From Hydractinia symbiolongicarpus (lineage: Eukaryota > Cnidaria > Hydrozoa > Anthoathecata > Hydractiniidae), in assembly GCF_029227915.1 (NCBI RefSeq), contig NC_079878.1:4032001-4096000 (forward strand): a DNA stretch of 64,000 nucleotides, given 5' to 3'. The position numbers and the translations under genes are program-made. Under the pieces are notes generated by a model. That model was not told the origin of the DNA, did not search any database, and saw only the letters and a list, made by a program, of their open reading frames with translations. Below, in pieces: positions 1-14,000 of this stretch (the stretch's first letter is position 1; each line of letters starts with the position of its first letter).

Positions 1-2465
1 TTAGTCACATCGGAAAGAAATCACTAAATACATGTTGGTACGAATATGCAACGCAATCGTTGGAACTCAAACTGATTAACACCGTTAGAAAGTCAATGAA
101 ATGTAGTTTTTGAAACTGTCTCTATTTCTTCAGTGCAAATTAACGGCTGGGATTGGTCCCACAGTAAAAGATGACATATTTAACTTAATTTTTAAATAAA
201 ACGCTACCACAGTGCCCAGTGCAATCGCTGAGTTCCAGCAATTAAGTCAAATTAAGAAGAATGTTACTTCTTGTAGTCAAACTGGCTCATTTATCACATT
301 TTTAAGGTCAAAGTCCAAAATCAGTTCAATTAAGTCCCACAGTCAATCGTCTCACTGTTAAAAGCGATGCAACCTAGTAATATCAGAATACTATCGCTAA
401 ATACATGTTGGTACGAATATGTGACGCAACCGTTGTAACTCAAACAGATTGATACCGCCAAGAAGTCGATGAAATGTAGTTTTTGAGAATGTCTATATTT
501 CTTCAGCGCGTGCTAACGGCCAGGATTAGTCCCACAGTAAAAAAAGACTTATTTATCTAAATTTTTAAACAAAACACTACCACAGACTCTGGTGTACTCG
601 CTGAATCCAAGCAATCATGTCAAATTAAGAAGAATGGTATTCCTTGGAGCCCAATTGGCTTATCTATCGCATTTACAAGGTCACAGTCAAGAATCAGTTC
701 AATTAAGTCCCACAGTCAATCGTTTCACTGTTAAAAGCGATGCAACCTAGTAATATCAGAATACTATCGCTAAATACATGTTGGTACGAATATGTGAGGC
801 AACCGTTGTAACTCAAACGGATTGATACCGCCAAGAAGTCGATGAAGTGTAGTTTTTGAGAATGTCTCCATTTCTTCAGCGCGTGCTAACGGCCAGGATT
901 AGTCCCACAGTAAAAAAAGACTTATTTATCTAAATTTTTAAATAAAGCACTACCACAGAGCCTAGTGTACTCGCTGAATTCCAGCAATCATGTCGAATTA
1001 AAAAGAATGGTTTTCCTTGGAGTCCAATTTGCTCATTTATCGATTTTACAAGGTCACAGTCCAGAATCAGTTCAATCAAGTCCCACAGTCAATCGTTTCA
1101 CTGTTAAAAGCGATGCAACTTAGTCACATCGGAAAGAAATCACTAAATACATGTTGGTACGAATATGTGACGCAACCGTTGTAACTCAAACGGATTAACA
1201 CCGTTAGAAAGTCAATGAAATGTAGTTTTTGAAACTTTCTCTTGTTCTTCAGTGCGAACTAACGGTTGGGATTGGTCCCACAGTAAAAATTGACTTATTT
1301 AACTTAATTTTTAAATAAAACGCTACCACAGTGCCCAGTGCAATCGCTGAGTTCCAGCAATTAAGTCAAATTAAGAAGAATGTTACTTCTTGTAGTCAAA
1401 CTGGCTCATTTATCACATTTTTAAGGTCAAAGTCCAAAATCAGTTCAATTAAGTCCCACAGTCAATCGTCTCACTGTTAAAAGCGATGCAACCTAGTAAT
1501 ATCAGAATACTATCGCTAAATACATGTTGGTACGAATATGTGACGCAACCGTTGTAACTCAAACGGATTGATACCGCAGAGAAGTCGATGAAATGTAGTT
1601 TTTGAGAATGTCTCTATTTCTTCAGCGCGTGCTAACGGCCAGGATTAGTCCCACAGTAAAAAAAGACTTATTTATCTAAATTTTTAAATAAGGCACTACC
1701 ACAGAGCCCAGTGTACTGGTTGAAGTCCAGCAATTATGTCGAATTAAGAAGAATGTTATTCCTTGGAGCCCAATTGGCTTATTTATCTCATTTACAAGGT
1801 CACAGTCAAGAATCAGTTCAATTAAGTCCCACAGTCAATCGTTTCACTGTTAAAAGCGATGCAACTTAGTCACATCGGAAAGAAATCACTAAATACATGT
1901 TGGTACGAATATGCGACGCAATCGTTGGAACTCAAACGGATTAACACCGGTAGAAAGTCAATGAAATGTAGTTTTTGAAACTGTCTCTATTTCTTCAGTG
2001 CAAACTAACGGCTGGCATTGGTCCCACAGTAATAAATGAAATATTTAACTTAATTTTTAAATAAAACGCTACCACAGTGCCCAGTGCAATCGCTGAGTTG
2101 CAGCAATTAAGTCAAATTAAGAAAAATGTTACTTCTTGTAGTCAAACTGGCTCATTCATCACATTTTTAAGGTCAAAGTCCAAAATCAGTTCAATTAAGT
2201 CCCACAGTCAATCGTCTCACTGTTAAAAGCGATGCAACCTAGTAATATCAGAATACTATCGCAAAATACATGTTGGTACGAATATGTGACGCAACCGTTG
2301 TAACTCAAACGGATTGATACCTTCAAGAAGTCGATGAAATGTAGTTTTTGAGAATGTCTCTATTTCTTCAGCGCGTGCTAACGGCCAGGATTAGTCCCAC
2401 AGTAAAAAAAGACTTATTTAACTTAATTTTTAAATAAAACTCTACCACAGCGCCCAGTGCAATCG
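1..2465. repeat. Left-edge satellite units, mixed variants
   Basis: Units start at 2, 375, 748, 1121, 1494, 1867 and 2240, all exactly 373 bp apart. Left halves alternate between the TAGTCACATCGG and TAGTAATATCAG types. The three units at 748-1866 have a close counterpart at 19509-20627. They share diagnostic changes such as TTTGCTCATTTATCGATTTT near 1028 and 19788, CTTTCTCTTGTTC near 1235 and 19995, and GTACTGGTTGAAGTCC near 1712 and 20472. The spacing of 18761 bp is a whole number of units apart from the extra 115 bp of the long unit at 16783 and a few single-base deletions. Position 1 is the last base of a preceding unit, so the array continues to the left. Confidence 0.93.
254..272. other. 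Inverted repeat (dyad 2), AAGAAG/CTTCTT form
   Basis: AAGAAGAATGTTACTTCTT has perfect six-base arms around a seven-base spacer, at offset 252 of the unit. It is present in every unit with the GTTACTTCTTG right half that keeps AAGAAG. Other right halves keep related symmetry with different bases: AAGAATGATATTTCTT (2495-2510, arms AAGAA/TTCTT) and AAGAATGGTATTCCTT (arms AAGAAT/ATTCCTT with one bulged C). Function unknown. Confidence 0.55.
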
Positions 2466-5400
2466 CTGAGTTCCAGCAATCAAGTCAAATTAGAAAGAAT
2501 GATATTTCTTGTAGACAAACTGGATCATTTATAACATTTACCAGGTCACACTCCAAAGTTAGTTAAATTAAGTACCACAGTCAATTGTTTCACTGTTAAA
2601 AGCGATGCAACTTAGTCACATCGGAAAGAAATCACTAAATACATGTTGGTACGAATATGTGACGCAACCGTTGTAACTCAAACGGATTAACACCGTTAGA
2701 AAATCAATGAAATGTAGTTTTCGAAACTGTCTCTATTTCTTCAGTGCGAACTAACGGCTGGGATTGGTCCCACAGTAAAAAATGACTGATTTAACTAAAT
2801 TTTTAAATAAAACGCTACCACAGTGCCCAGTGCAATCGCTGAGTTCCAGCAATCAAGTCAAATTAAGAAGAATGTTACTTTTTGTAGTCAAACTGGCTCA
2901 TTTATCGAGTTTACAAGGTCACAGTCCAGAATCAGTTCAATTACGTCCCACAGTCAATCGTTTCACTGTTAAAAGCGATGCAACTTAGTCACATCGGAAA
3001 AAAATCACTAAATACATGTTGGTACGAATATGTGACGCAACCGTTGTAACTCAAACGGATTAACACCGTTAGAAATTCAATGAAATGTAGTTTTTAAAAC
3101 TGTCTCTGTTTCTTCAGCGCGAACTAACGGCTGGGGTTGCTCCCACAGTGAAAAATGACTTATATAACTTAATTTTTAAATAAAACGCTACCACAGTGCC
3201 CAGTGCATTCGCTGAGTTCCAGAAATCAAGTCAAATTAAGAAAAATGTTACTTCTTGTAGTCAAACTGGCTCATTTATCACATTTACAAGGTCAAAGTCC
3301 AAAATCAGTTCAATTAAGTCCCACAGTCAATCGTTTCACTGTTAAAAGCGATGCAACTTAGTCACATCGGAAAGAAATCACTAAATACATGTTGGTACAA
3401 ATATGTGACGCAACCGTTGTAACTCAAACAAATTAACACCGTTAGAAAGTCAATGAAATGTAGTTTCCGAAACTGTCTCTATTTCTTCAGTGCGAACTAA
3501 CGGCTGTGATTGGTCCCACAGTAAAAAATGACTTATTTAACTTAATTTTTAAGTAAAACGCTACCACAGTGCCCAGTGCAATCGCTGAGTTCCAGCAATC
3601 AAGTCAAATTAAGAAGAATGGTATTCCTCGGAGTCCAATTGGCTCATTTATCGAGTTTACAAGGTCACAGTCCAGAATCAGTTCAATTAAGTCCCACAGT
3701 CAATCGTTTCACTGTTAAAAGCGATGCAACTTAGTCACATCGGAAAGAAATCACTAAATACATGTTGGTACGAATATGCGACGTAATCGTTGGAACTCAA
3801 ACTGATTAACACCGTTAGAAAGTCAATGAAATGTAGTTTTTCAAACTGTCTCTATTTCTTCAGTGCAAACTAACGGCTGGGATTGGTCCCACAGTAAAAA
3901 ATGACATATTTAACTTAATTTATAAATAAAACGCTACCACAGTGCCCAGTGCAATCGCTGAGTTCCAGCAATTAAGTCAAATTAAGAAGAATGTTACTTC
4001 TTGTAGTCAAACTGGCTCATTTATCACATTTTTAAGGTCAAAGTCCAAAATCAGTTCAATTAAGTCCCACAGTCAATTGTTTCACTGTTAAAAGCGATGC
4101 AACTTAGTCACATCGGAAAGAAATCATAAAATACATGTTGGTACGAATATGTGACGCAACCGTTGTAACTCAAACGGATTAACACCGTTAGAAAATCAAT
4201 GAAATGTAGCTTTCGAAACTGTCTCTATTTCTTCAGTGCGAACTAACGGCTGGGATTGGTCCCACAGTAAAAAATGACTGGTTTAACTAAATTTTTAAAT
4301 AAAACGCTACCACAGTGCCCAGTGCAATCGCTGAGTTCCAGCAATCAAGTCAAATTAAGAAGAATGTTACTTTTTGTAGTCAAACTGGCTCATTTATCGA
4401 GTTTACAAGGTCACAGTCCAGAATCAGTTCAATTAAGTCCCACAGTCAATCGTTTCACTGTTAAAAGCGATGCAACTTAGTCACATCGGAAAAAAATCAC
4501 TAAATACATGTTGGTACGAATATGTGACGCAACCGTTGTAACTCAAACGGATTAACACCGTTAGAAAGTCAATGAAATGTAGTTTTTAAAACTGTCTCTG
4601 TTTCTTTAGCGCGAACTAACGGCTGGGGTCGCTCCCACAGTGAAAAATGACTTATATAACTTAATTTTTAACTAAAACGCTACCACAGTGCCCAGTGCAA
4701 TCGCTGAGTTCCAGCAATCAAGTCAAATTAAGAAGAATGTTACTTTTTGTAGTCAAACTGGCTCATTTATCGAGTTTACAAGGTCACAGTCCAGAATCAG
4801 TTCAATTAAGTCCCACAGTCAATCGTTTCACTGTTAAAAGCGATGCAACTTAGTCACATCGGAAAAAAATCACTAAATACATGTTGGTACGAATATGTGA
4901 CACAACCATTGTAACTCAAACGGATTAACACCGTTAGAAAGTCAATGAAATGTAGTTTTTAAAACTGTCTCTGTTTCTTCAGCGCGAACTAACGGCTGGG
5001 GTTGCTCCCACAGTGAAAAATGACTTATATAACTTAATTTTTAAATAAAACGCTACCACAGTGCCCAGTGCAATCGCTGAGTTCCAGAAATCAAGTCAAA
5101 TTAAGAAAAATGTTACTTCTTGTAGTCAAACTGGCTCATTTATCACATTTACAAGGTCAAAGTCCAAAATCAGTTCAATTAAGTCCCACAGTCAATCGTT
5201 TCACTGTTAAAAGCGATGCAACTTAGTCAAATCGGAAAGAAATCACTAAATACATGTTGGTACGAATATGTGACGCAACCGTTGTAACTCAAACGGATTA
5301 ACACCGTTAGAAAGTCAATGAAATGTAGTTTTCGAAACTGTCTCTATTTCTTCAGTGCGAACTAACGGCTGGGTTGGTCCCACAGTAAAAAATGACTTAT

Positions 5401-7550
5401 TTAACTTAATTTTTAAATAAAACGCTACCACAGTGCCCAGTGCAATCGCTGAGTTCCAGCAATCAAGTCAAATTAAGAAGAATGTTACTTCTTGTAGTCA
5501 ACCTGGCTCATTTATCACATTTTTAAAGTCAAAGTCCAAAATCAGTTCTATTAAGTCCCACAGTTAATTGTTTCACCGTTAAAAGCGATGCAACTTAGTC
5601 ACATCGGAAAAAAATCACTAAATACATGTTGGTACGAATATGTGACGCAACCGTTGTAACTCAAACGGATTAACACCGTTAGAAAGTCAATGAAATGTAG
5701 TTTTTAAAACTGTCTCTGTTTCTTCAGCGCGAACTAACGGCTGGGGTTGCTCCCACAGTGAAAAATGACTTATATAACTTAATTTTTAAATAAAACGCTA
5801 CCACAGTGCCCAGTGCAATCGCTGAGTTCCAGAAATCAAGTCAAATTAAGAAAAATGTTACTTCTTGTAGTCAAACTGGCTCATATATCACATTTACAAG
5901 GTCAAAGTCCAAAATCAGTTCAATTAAGTCCCATAGTCAATCGTTTCACTGTTAAAAGCGATGCAACTTAGTCAAATCGGAAAGAAATCACTAAATACAT
6001 GTTGGTACGAATATGTGACGCAACCGTTGTAACTCAAACGAATTAACACCGTTAGAAAGTCAATGAAATGTAGTTTTCGAAACTGTCTCTATTTCTTCAG
6101 TGCGAACTAACCGCTGGGATTGGTCCCACAGTAAAAAATGACTTATTTAACTTAATTTTTAAATAAAACGCTACCACATTGCCCAGTGCAATCGCTGAGT
6201 TCCAGCAATCAAGTCAAATTAAGAAGAATGTTACTTCTTGTAGTCAAACTGGCTCATTTATCACATTTTTAAGGTCAAAGTCCAATATCAGTTCAATTAA
6301 GTCCCACAGTCAATCGTTTCACTGTTAAAAGCGATGCAACCTAGTAATATCAGAATACTATCGCTAAATACATGTTGGTACGAATATGTGACGCAATCAT
6401 TGTAACTCAAACGGATTGATACCGCCAAGAAGTCGATGAAGTGTAGTTTTTGAGAATCTCTCTATTTCTTCAGCGCGTGCTAACGGCCAGGATTAGTCCC
6501 ACAGTAAAAAAAGACTTATTAATCTAAATTTTTAATTAAAGCACTACCACAGAGCGTAGTGTACTCGCTGAATTCCAGCAATCATGTCGAATTAAAAAGA
6601 ATGGTATTCCTCGGAGTCCAATTGGCTCATTTATCGAGTTTACAAGGTCACAGTCCAGAATCAGTTCAATTAAGTCCCACAGTCAATCGTTTCACTGTTA
6701 AAAGCGATGCAACCTAGTAATATCAGAATACTATCGCTAAATACATGTTGGTACGAATATGTGAGGCAACCGTTGTAACTCAAACGGATTGATACCGCCA
6801 AGAAGTCGATGAAGTGTAGTTTTTGAAAATGTCTCCATTTCTTCAGCGCGTGCTAACGGCCAGGATTAGTCCCACAGTAAAAAAAGACTTATTTATCTAA
6901 ATTTTTAAATAAAGCACTACCACAGAGCCTAGTGTACTCGCTGAATTCCAGCAATCATGTCGAATTAAGAAGAATGGTATTCCTTGGAGTCCAATTGGCT
7001 CATTTATCGAGTTTACAAGGTTCCAGTCCAGAATCAATTCAATTAAGTCCCACAGTCAATCGTTTCACTGTTAAAAGCGATGCAACCTAGTAGAATCAGA
7101 ATACTATCGCTAAATACATGTTGGTACGAATATGTGAGGCAACCGTTGTAACTCAAACGGATTGATACCGCCAAGAAGTCGATGAAGTGTAGTTTTTGAA
7201 AATGTCTCCATTTCTTCAGCGCGTGCTAACGGCCAGGATTAGTCCCACAGTAAAAAAAGACTTATTTATCTAAATTTTATATAAAGCACTACCACAGAGC
7301 CTAGTGTACTCGCTGAATTCCAGCAATCATGTCGAATTAAGAAGAATGGTATTCCTTGGAGTCCAATTGGCTCATTTATCGAGTTTACAAGGTCACAGTC
7401 CAGAATCAGTTCAATTAAGTCCCACAGTCAATCGTTTCACTGTTAAAAGCGATGCAACCTAGTAATATCAGAATACTATCGCTAAATACATGTTGGTACG
7501 AATATGTGAGGCAATCGTTGGAACTCAAACGGATTAACACCGTTAGAAAG
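2466..7550. repeat. 5.1-kb duplicated satellite block, copy 1
   Basis: This block of about 13.6 units recurs at 11043-16127, offset by 8577 bp (23 units minus 2 bp). Both copies share private changes: AAGTACCACAG near 2570, CGTCCCACAG near 2944, the one-base loss GGCTGGGTTGGTCC near 5370, GTCCCATAGTC near 5930, ACCACATTGCCC near 6174, TAGAATCAG near 7090 and the one-base loss AATTTTATATAAAG near 7274. I found about a dozen substitutions in 5 kb, so identity is about 99.8 %. Both ends lie inside units at equivalent phase, which fits unequal crossing-over or conversion between in-register units. Confidence 0.93.
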
Positions 7551-10500
7551 TGAATGAAATGTAGTTTTTGAAACTGTCTCTATTTCTTCAGTGCAAACTA
7601 ACGGCTGGGATTGGTCCCACAGTAGTAAATGACGTATTTAACTTAATTTTTAAATAAAACGCTACCACAGTGCCCAGTGCAATCGCTGAGTTGCAGCAAT
7701 TAAGTCAAATTAAGAAGAATGTTACTTCTTGTAGTCAAACTGGCTCATTTATCACATTTTTAAGGTCAAAGTCCAAAATCAGTTCAATTAAGTCCCACAG
7801 TCAATCGTCTCACTGTTAAAAGCGATGCAACCTAGTAATATCAGAATACTATCGCTAAATACATGTTGGTACGAATATGTGACGCAACCGTTGTAACTCA
7901 AACGGATTGATACCGCTAAGAAGTCGATGAAATGTAGTTTTTGAAAATGTCTCTATTTCTTCAGCGCGTGCTAACGGCCAGGATTAGTCCCACAGTAAAA
8001 AAAGACTTATTTAACTTAATTTTTAAATAAAACTCTACCACAGCGCCCAGTGCAATCGCTGAGTTCCAGCAATCAAGTCAAACTAGAAAGAATGATATTT
8101 CTTGTAGACAAACTCGATCATTTATAACATTTATCAGGTCACACTCCAAAGTTAGTTAAATTAAGTCCCACAGTCAATCGTTTCACTGTTAAAGGCGATG
8201 CAACCTAGTAATATCAGAATACTATCGCTAAATACATGTTGGTACGAATATGTGACGCAATCATTGTAACTCAAACGGATTGATACCGCCAAGAAGTCGA
8301 TAAAGTGTAGTTTTTGAGAATCTCTCTATTTCTTCAGCGCGTGCTAACGGCCAGGATTAGTCCCACAGTAAAAAAAGACTTATTAATCTAAATTTTTAAA
8401 TAAAGCATTACCACAGAGCGTAGTGTACTCGCTGAATTCCAACAATCATGTCGAATTAAGAAGAATGGTATTCCTCGGAGTCCAATTGGCTCATTTATCG
8501 AGTTTACAAGGTCACAGTCCAGAATCAGTTCAATTAAGTCCCACAGTCAATCGTTTCACTGTTAAAAGCGATGCAACTTAGTCACATCGGAAAGAAATCA
8601 CTAAATACATGTTGGTACGAATATGCGACGCAATCGTTGGAACTCAAACGGATTAACACCGTTAGAAAGTCAATGAAATGTAGTTTTTGAAAATGTCTCT
8701 ATTTCTTCAGCGCGTGCTAACGGCCAGGATTAGTCCCACAGTAAAAAAAGACTTATTAATCTAAATTTTTAAATAAAGCACTACCACAGAGCGTAGTGTA
8801 CTCGCTGAATTCCAGCATTCATGTCAAATTAAAAAGAATGGTGTTCCTCGGAGTCCAATTGGCTCATTTATCGAGTTTACAAGGTCCCAGTCCAGAATCA
8901 GTTCAATTAAGTCCCACAGTCAATCGTTTCACTGTTAAAAGCGATGCAACTTAGTCACATCGGAAAGAAATCACTAAATACATGTTGGTACGAATATGCG
9001 ACGCAATCGTTGGAACTCAAACGGATTAACACCGTTAGAAAGTCAATGAAATGTAGTTTTTGAAACTGTCTCTATTTCTTCAGTGCAAACTAACGGCTGG
9101 GATTGGTCCCACAGTAATAAATGACATATTTAACTTAATTTTTAAATAAAGCGCTACCACAGTGCCCAGTGCAATCGCTGAGTTCCAGCAATTAAGTCAA
9201 ATTAAGAAGAATGTTACTTCTTGTAGTCAAACTGGCTCATTTATCACATTTTTAAGGTCAAAGTCCAAAATCAGTTCAATTAAGTCCCACAGTCAATCGT
9301 CTCACTGTTAAAAGCGATGCAACCTAGTAATATCAGAATACTATCGCTAAATACATGTTGGTACCAATATGTGACGCAACCGTTGTAACTCAAACTGATT
9401 GATACCGCCAAGAAGTCGATGAAATGTAGTTTTTGAGAATGTCTCTATTTCTTCAGCGCGTGCTAACGGCCAGGATTAGTCCCACAGTAAAAAAAGACTT
9501 ATTTAACTTAATTTTTAAATAAAACTCTACCACAGCGCCCAGTGCAATCGCTGAGTTCCAGCAATCAAGTCAAATTAGAAAGAATGATATTTCTTGTAGA
9601 CAAACTGGATCATTTATAACATTTATCAGGTCACACTCCAAAGTTAGTTCACTTAAGTCCCACAGTCAATCGTTTCACTGTTAAAGGCGATGCAACCTAG
9701 TAATATCAGAATACTATCGCTAAATGCATGTTGGTACGAACATGTGACGCAATCATTGTAACTCAAACGGATTGATACCGCCAAGAAGTCGATGAAGTGT
9801 AGTTTTTGAGAATCTCTCTATTTCTTCAGCGCGTGCTAACGGCCAGGATTAGTCCCACAGTAAAAAAAGACTTATTAATCTAAATTTTTAAATAAAGCAC
9901 TACCACAGAGCGTAGTGTACTCGCTGAATTCCAGCATTCATGTCAAATTAAGAAGAATGGTGTTCCTCGGAGTCCAATTGGCTCATTTATCGAGTTTACA
10001 AGGTCCCAGTCCAGAATCAGTTCAATTAAGTCCCACAGTCAATCGTTTCACTGTTAAAAGCGATGCAACTTAGTCACATCGGAAAGAAATCACTAAATAC
10101 ATGTTGGTACGAATATGCGACGCAATCGTTGGAACTCAAACGGATTAACACCGTTAGAAAGTCAATGAAATGTAGTTTTTGAAACTGTCTCTATTTCTTC
10201 AGTGCAAACTAACGGCTGGGATTGGTCCCACAGTAATAAATGACATATTTAACTTAATTTTTAAATAAAGCGCTACCACAGTGCCCAGTGCAATCGCTGA
10301 GTTCCAGCAATTAAGTCAAATTAAGAAGAATGTTACTTCTTGTAGTCAAATTGGCTCATTTATCACATTTTTAAGGTCAAAGTCCAAAATCAGTTCAATT
10401 AAGTCCCACAGTCAATCGTCTCACTGTTAAAAGCGATGCAACCTAGTAATATCAGAATACTATCGCTAAATACATGTTGGTACCAATATGTGACGCAACC

Positions 10501-11042
10501 GTTGTAACTCAAACTGATTGATACCGCCAAGAAGTCGATGAAATGTAGTTTTTGAGAATGTCTCTATTTCTTCAGCGCGTGCTAACGGCCAGGATTAGTC
10601 CCACAGTAAAAAAAGACTTATTTAACTTAATTTTTAAATAAAACTCTACCACAGCGCCCAGTGCAATCGCTGAGTTCCAGCAATCAAGTCAAATTAGAAA
10701 GAATGATATTTCTTGTAGACAAACTGGATCATTTATAACATTTATCAGGTCACACTCCAAAGTTAGTTCACTTAAGTCCCACAGTCAATCGTTTCACTGT
10801 TAAAGGCGATGCAACCTAGTAATATCAGAATACTATCGCTAAATGCATGTTGGTACGAACATGTGACGCAATCATTGTAACTCAAACGGATTGATACCGC
10901 CAAGAAGTCGATGAAGTGTAGTTTTTGAGAATCTCTCTATTTCTTCAGCGCGTGCTAACGGCCAGGATTAGTCCCACAGTAAAAAAAGACTTATTAATCT
11001 AAATTTTTAAATAAAGCACTACCACAGAGCGTACTGTACTCG
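7551..11042. repeat. Three-unit (1119-bp) higher-order repeat region
   Basis: From 8952 the array repeats every three units. The first type starts at 8952 and 10071 (GCGACGCAATCGTTGG, CAGTAATAAATGACAT). The second starts at 9325 and 10444 (TTGGTACCAA, CAAACTGATTGATACC). The third starts at 9698 and 10817 (AAATGCATGTTGG, GAACATGTGACGC). The period of 1119 is 3 x 373. The second third-type unit ends early near 11037, where it switches into the 5.1-kb block copy 2. The same trimer reappears at 17271-19350. The units at 7460-8578 are mixed; the one at 7833 is a source-like match for 16783-17053. Confidence 0.9.
9353..9372. other. Conserved inverted repeat (dyad 1), best copy
   Basis: ACATGTTGGTACCAATATGT is a 20-bp palindrome with only one imperfect pair of positions and a perfect 10-bp core, TTGGTACCAA. 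Identical copies are at 10472, 17672, 18791, 37036 and 50834. Most other units have TTGGTACGAA in the core, which keeps the outer arms but costs one pair. Units of the AAATGCATG type (for example 9727-9744) have CATGTTGGTACGAACATG, again palindromic except for one pair. The segment lies at offset 28 and is among the best conserved parts of the unit. A protein-binding role is possible but unproven. Confidence 0.6.
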
Positions 11043-14000
11043 CTGAGTTCCAGCAATCAAGTCAAATTAGAAAGAATGATATTTCTTGTAGACAAACTGG
11101 ATCATTTATAACATTTACCAGGTCACACTCCAAAGTTAGTTAAATTAAGTACCACAGTCAATTGTTTCACTGTTAAAAGCGATGCAACTTAGTCACATCG
11201 GAAAGAAATCACTAAATACATGTTGGTACGAATATGTGACGCAACCGTTGTAACTCAAACGGATTAACACCGTTAGAAAATCAATGAAATGTAGTTTTCG
11301 AAACTGTCTCTATTTCTTCAGTGCGAACTAACGGCTGGGATTGGTCCCACAGTAAAAAATGACTGATTTAACTAAATTTTTAAATAAAACGCTACCACAG
11401 TGCCCAGTGCAATCGCTGAGTTCCAGCAATCAAGTCAAATTAAGAAGAATGTTACTTTTTGTAGTCAAACTGGCTCATTTATCGAGTTTACAAGGTCACA
11501 GTCCAGAATCAGTTCAATTACGTCCCACAGTCAATTGTTTCACTGTTAAAAGCGATGCAACTTAGTCACATCGGAAAAAAATCACTAAATACATGTTGGT
11601 ACGAATATGTGACGCAACCGTTGTAACTCAAACGGATTAACACCGTTAGAAATTCAATGAAATGTAGTTTTTAAAACTGTCTCTGTTTCTTCAGCGCGAA
11701 CTAACGGCTGGGGTTGCTCCCACAGTGAAAAATGACTTATATAACTTAATTTTTAAATAAAACGCTACCACAGTGCCCAGTGCATTCGCTGAGTTCCAGA
11801 AATCAAGTCAAATTAAGAAAAATGTTACTTCTTGTAGTCAAACTGGCTCATTTATCACATTTACAAGGTCAAAGTCCAAAATCAGTTCAATTAAGTCCCA
11901 CAGTCAATCGTTTCACTGTTAAAAGCGATGCAACTTAGTCACATCGGAAAGAAATCACTAAATACATGTTGGTACAAATATGTGACGCAACCGTTGTAAC
12001 TCAAACAAATTAACACCGTTAGAAAGTCAATGAAATGTAGTTTTCGAAACTGTCTCTATTTCTTCAGTGCGAACTAACGGCTGTGATTGGTCCCACAGTA
12101 AAAAATGACTTATTTAACTTAATTTTTAAGTAAAACGCTACCACAGTGCCCAGTGCAATCGCTGAGTTCCAGCAATCAAGTCAAATTAAGAAGAATGGTA
12201 TTCCTCGGAGTCCAATTGGCTCATTTATCGAGTTTACAAGGTCACAGTCCAGAATCAGTTCAATTAAGTCCCACAGTGAATCGTTTCACTGTTAAAAGCG
12301 ATGCAACTTAGTCACATCGGAAAGAAATCACTAAATACATGTTGGTACGAATATGCGACGTAATCGTTGGAACTCAAACTGATTAACACCGTTAGAAAGT
12401 CAATGAAATGTAGTTTTTCAAACTGTCTCTATTTCTTCAGTGCAAACTAACGGCTGGGATTGGTCCCACAGTAAAAAATGACATATTTAACTTAATTTAT
12501 AAATAAAACGCTACCACAGTGCCCAGTGCAATCGCTGAGTTCCAGCAATTAAGTCAAATTAAGAAGAATGTTACTTCTTGTAGTCAAACTGGCTCATTTA
12601 TCACATTTTTAAGGTCAAAGTCCAAAATCAGTTCAATTAAGTCCCACAGTCAATTGTTTCACTGTTAAAAGCGATGCAACTTAGTCACATCGGAAAGAAA
12701 TCATAAAATACATGTTGGTACGAATATGTGACGCAACCGTTGTAACTCAAACGGATTAACACCGTTAGAAAATCAATGAAATGTAGTTTTCGAAACTGTC
12801 TCTATTTCTTCAGTGCGAACTAACGGCTGGGATTGGTCCCACAGTAAAAAATGACTTATTTAACTAAATTTTTAAATAAAACGCTACCACAGTGCCCAGT
12901 GCAATCGCTGAGTTCCAGCAATCAAGTCAAATTAAGAAGAATGTTACTTTTTGTAGTCAAACTGGCTCATTTATCGAGTTTACAAGGTCACAGTCCAGAA
13001 TCAGTTCAATTAAGTCCCACAGTCAATCGTTTCACTGTTAAAAGCGATGCAACTTAGTCACATCGGAAAAAAATCACTAAATACATGTTGGTACGAATAT
13101 GTGACGCAACCGTTGTAACTCAAACGGATTAACACCGTTAGAAAGTCAATGAAATGTAGTTTTTAAAACTGTCTCTGTTTCTTTAGCGCGAACTAACGGC
13201 TGGGGTTGCTCCCACAGTGAAAAATGACTTATATAACTTAATTTTTAACTAAAACGCTACCACAGTGCCCAGTGCAATCGCTGAGTTCCAGCAATCAAGT
13301 CAAATTAAGAAGAATGTTACTTTTTGTAGTCAAACTGGCTCATTTATCGAGTTTACAAGGTCACAGTCCAGAATCAGTTCAATTAAGTCCCACAGTCAAT
13401 CGTTTCACTGTTAAAAGTGATGCAACTTAGTCACATCGGAAAAAAATCACTAAATACATGTTGGTACGAATATGTGACACAACCGTTGTAACTCAAACGG
13501 ATTAACACCGTTAGAAAGTCAATGAAATGTAGTTTTTAAAACTGTCTCTGTTTCTTCAGCGCGAACTAACGGCTGGGGTTGCTCCCACAGTGAAAAATGA
13601 CTTATATAACTTAATTTTTAAATAAAACGCTACCACAGTGCCCAGTGCAATCGCTGAGTTCCAGAAATCAAGTCAAATTAAGAAAAATGTTACTTCTTGT
13701 AGTCAAACTGGCTCATTTATCACATTTACAAGGTCAAAGTCCAAAATCAGTTCAATTAAGTCCCACAGTCAATCGTTTCACTGTTAAAAGCGATGCAACT
13801 TAGTCAAATCGGAAAGAAATCACTAAATACATGTTGGTACGAATATGTGACGCAACCGTTGTAACTCAAACGGATTAACACCGTTAGAAAGTCAATGAAA
13901 TGTAGTTTTCGAAACTGTCTCTATTTCTTCAGTGCGAACTAACGGCTGGGTTGGTCCCACAGTAAAAAATGACTTATTTAACTTAATTTTTAAATAAAAC

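Noticed and set aside
2782-2988. Open reading frames of 62-83 codons here and at 4274, 11359, 12851, 24463, 33075, 34879, 36743, 50544, 58096 and 60705 on the plus strand, and at 30796, 54291 and 59505 on the minus strand
   Set aside because: All lie in equivalent positions of the satellite unit. Because 373 is one more than a multiple of three, the frame changes every unit and no frame stays open. The translations share no recognisable domain, there is no gene-like context, and their conservation is that of the DNA repeat.
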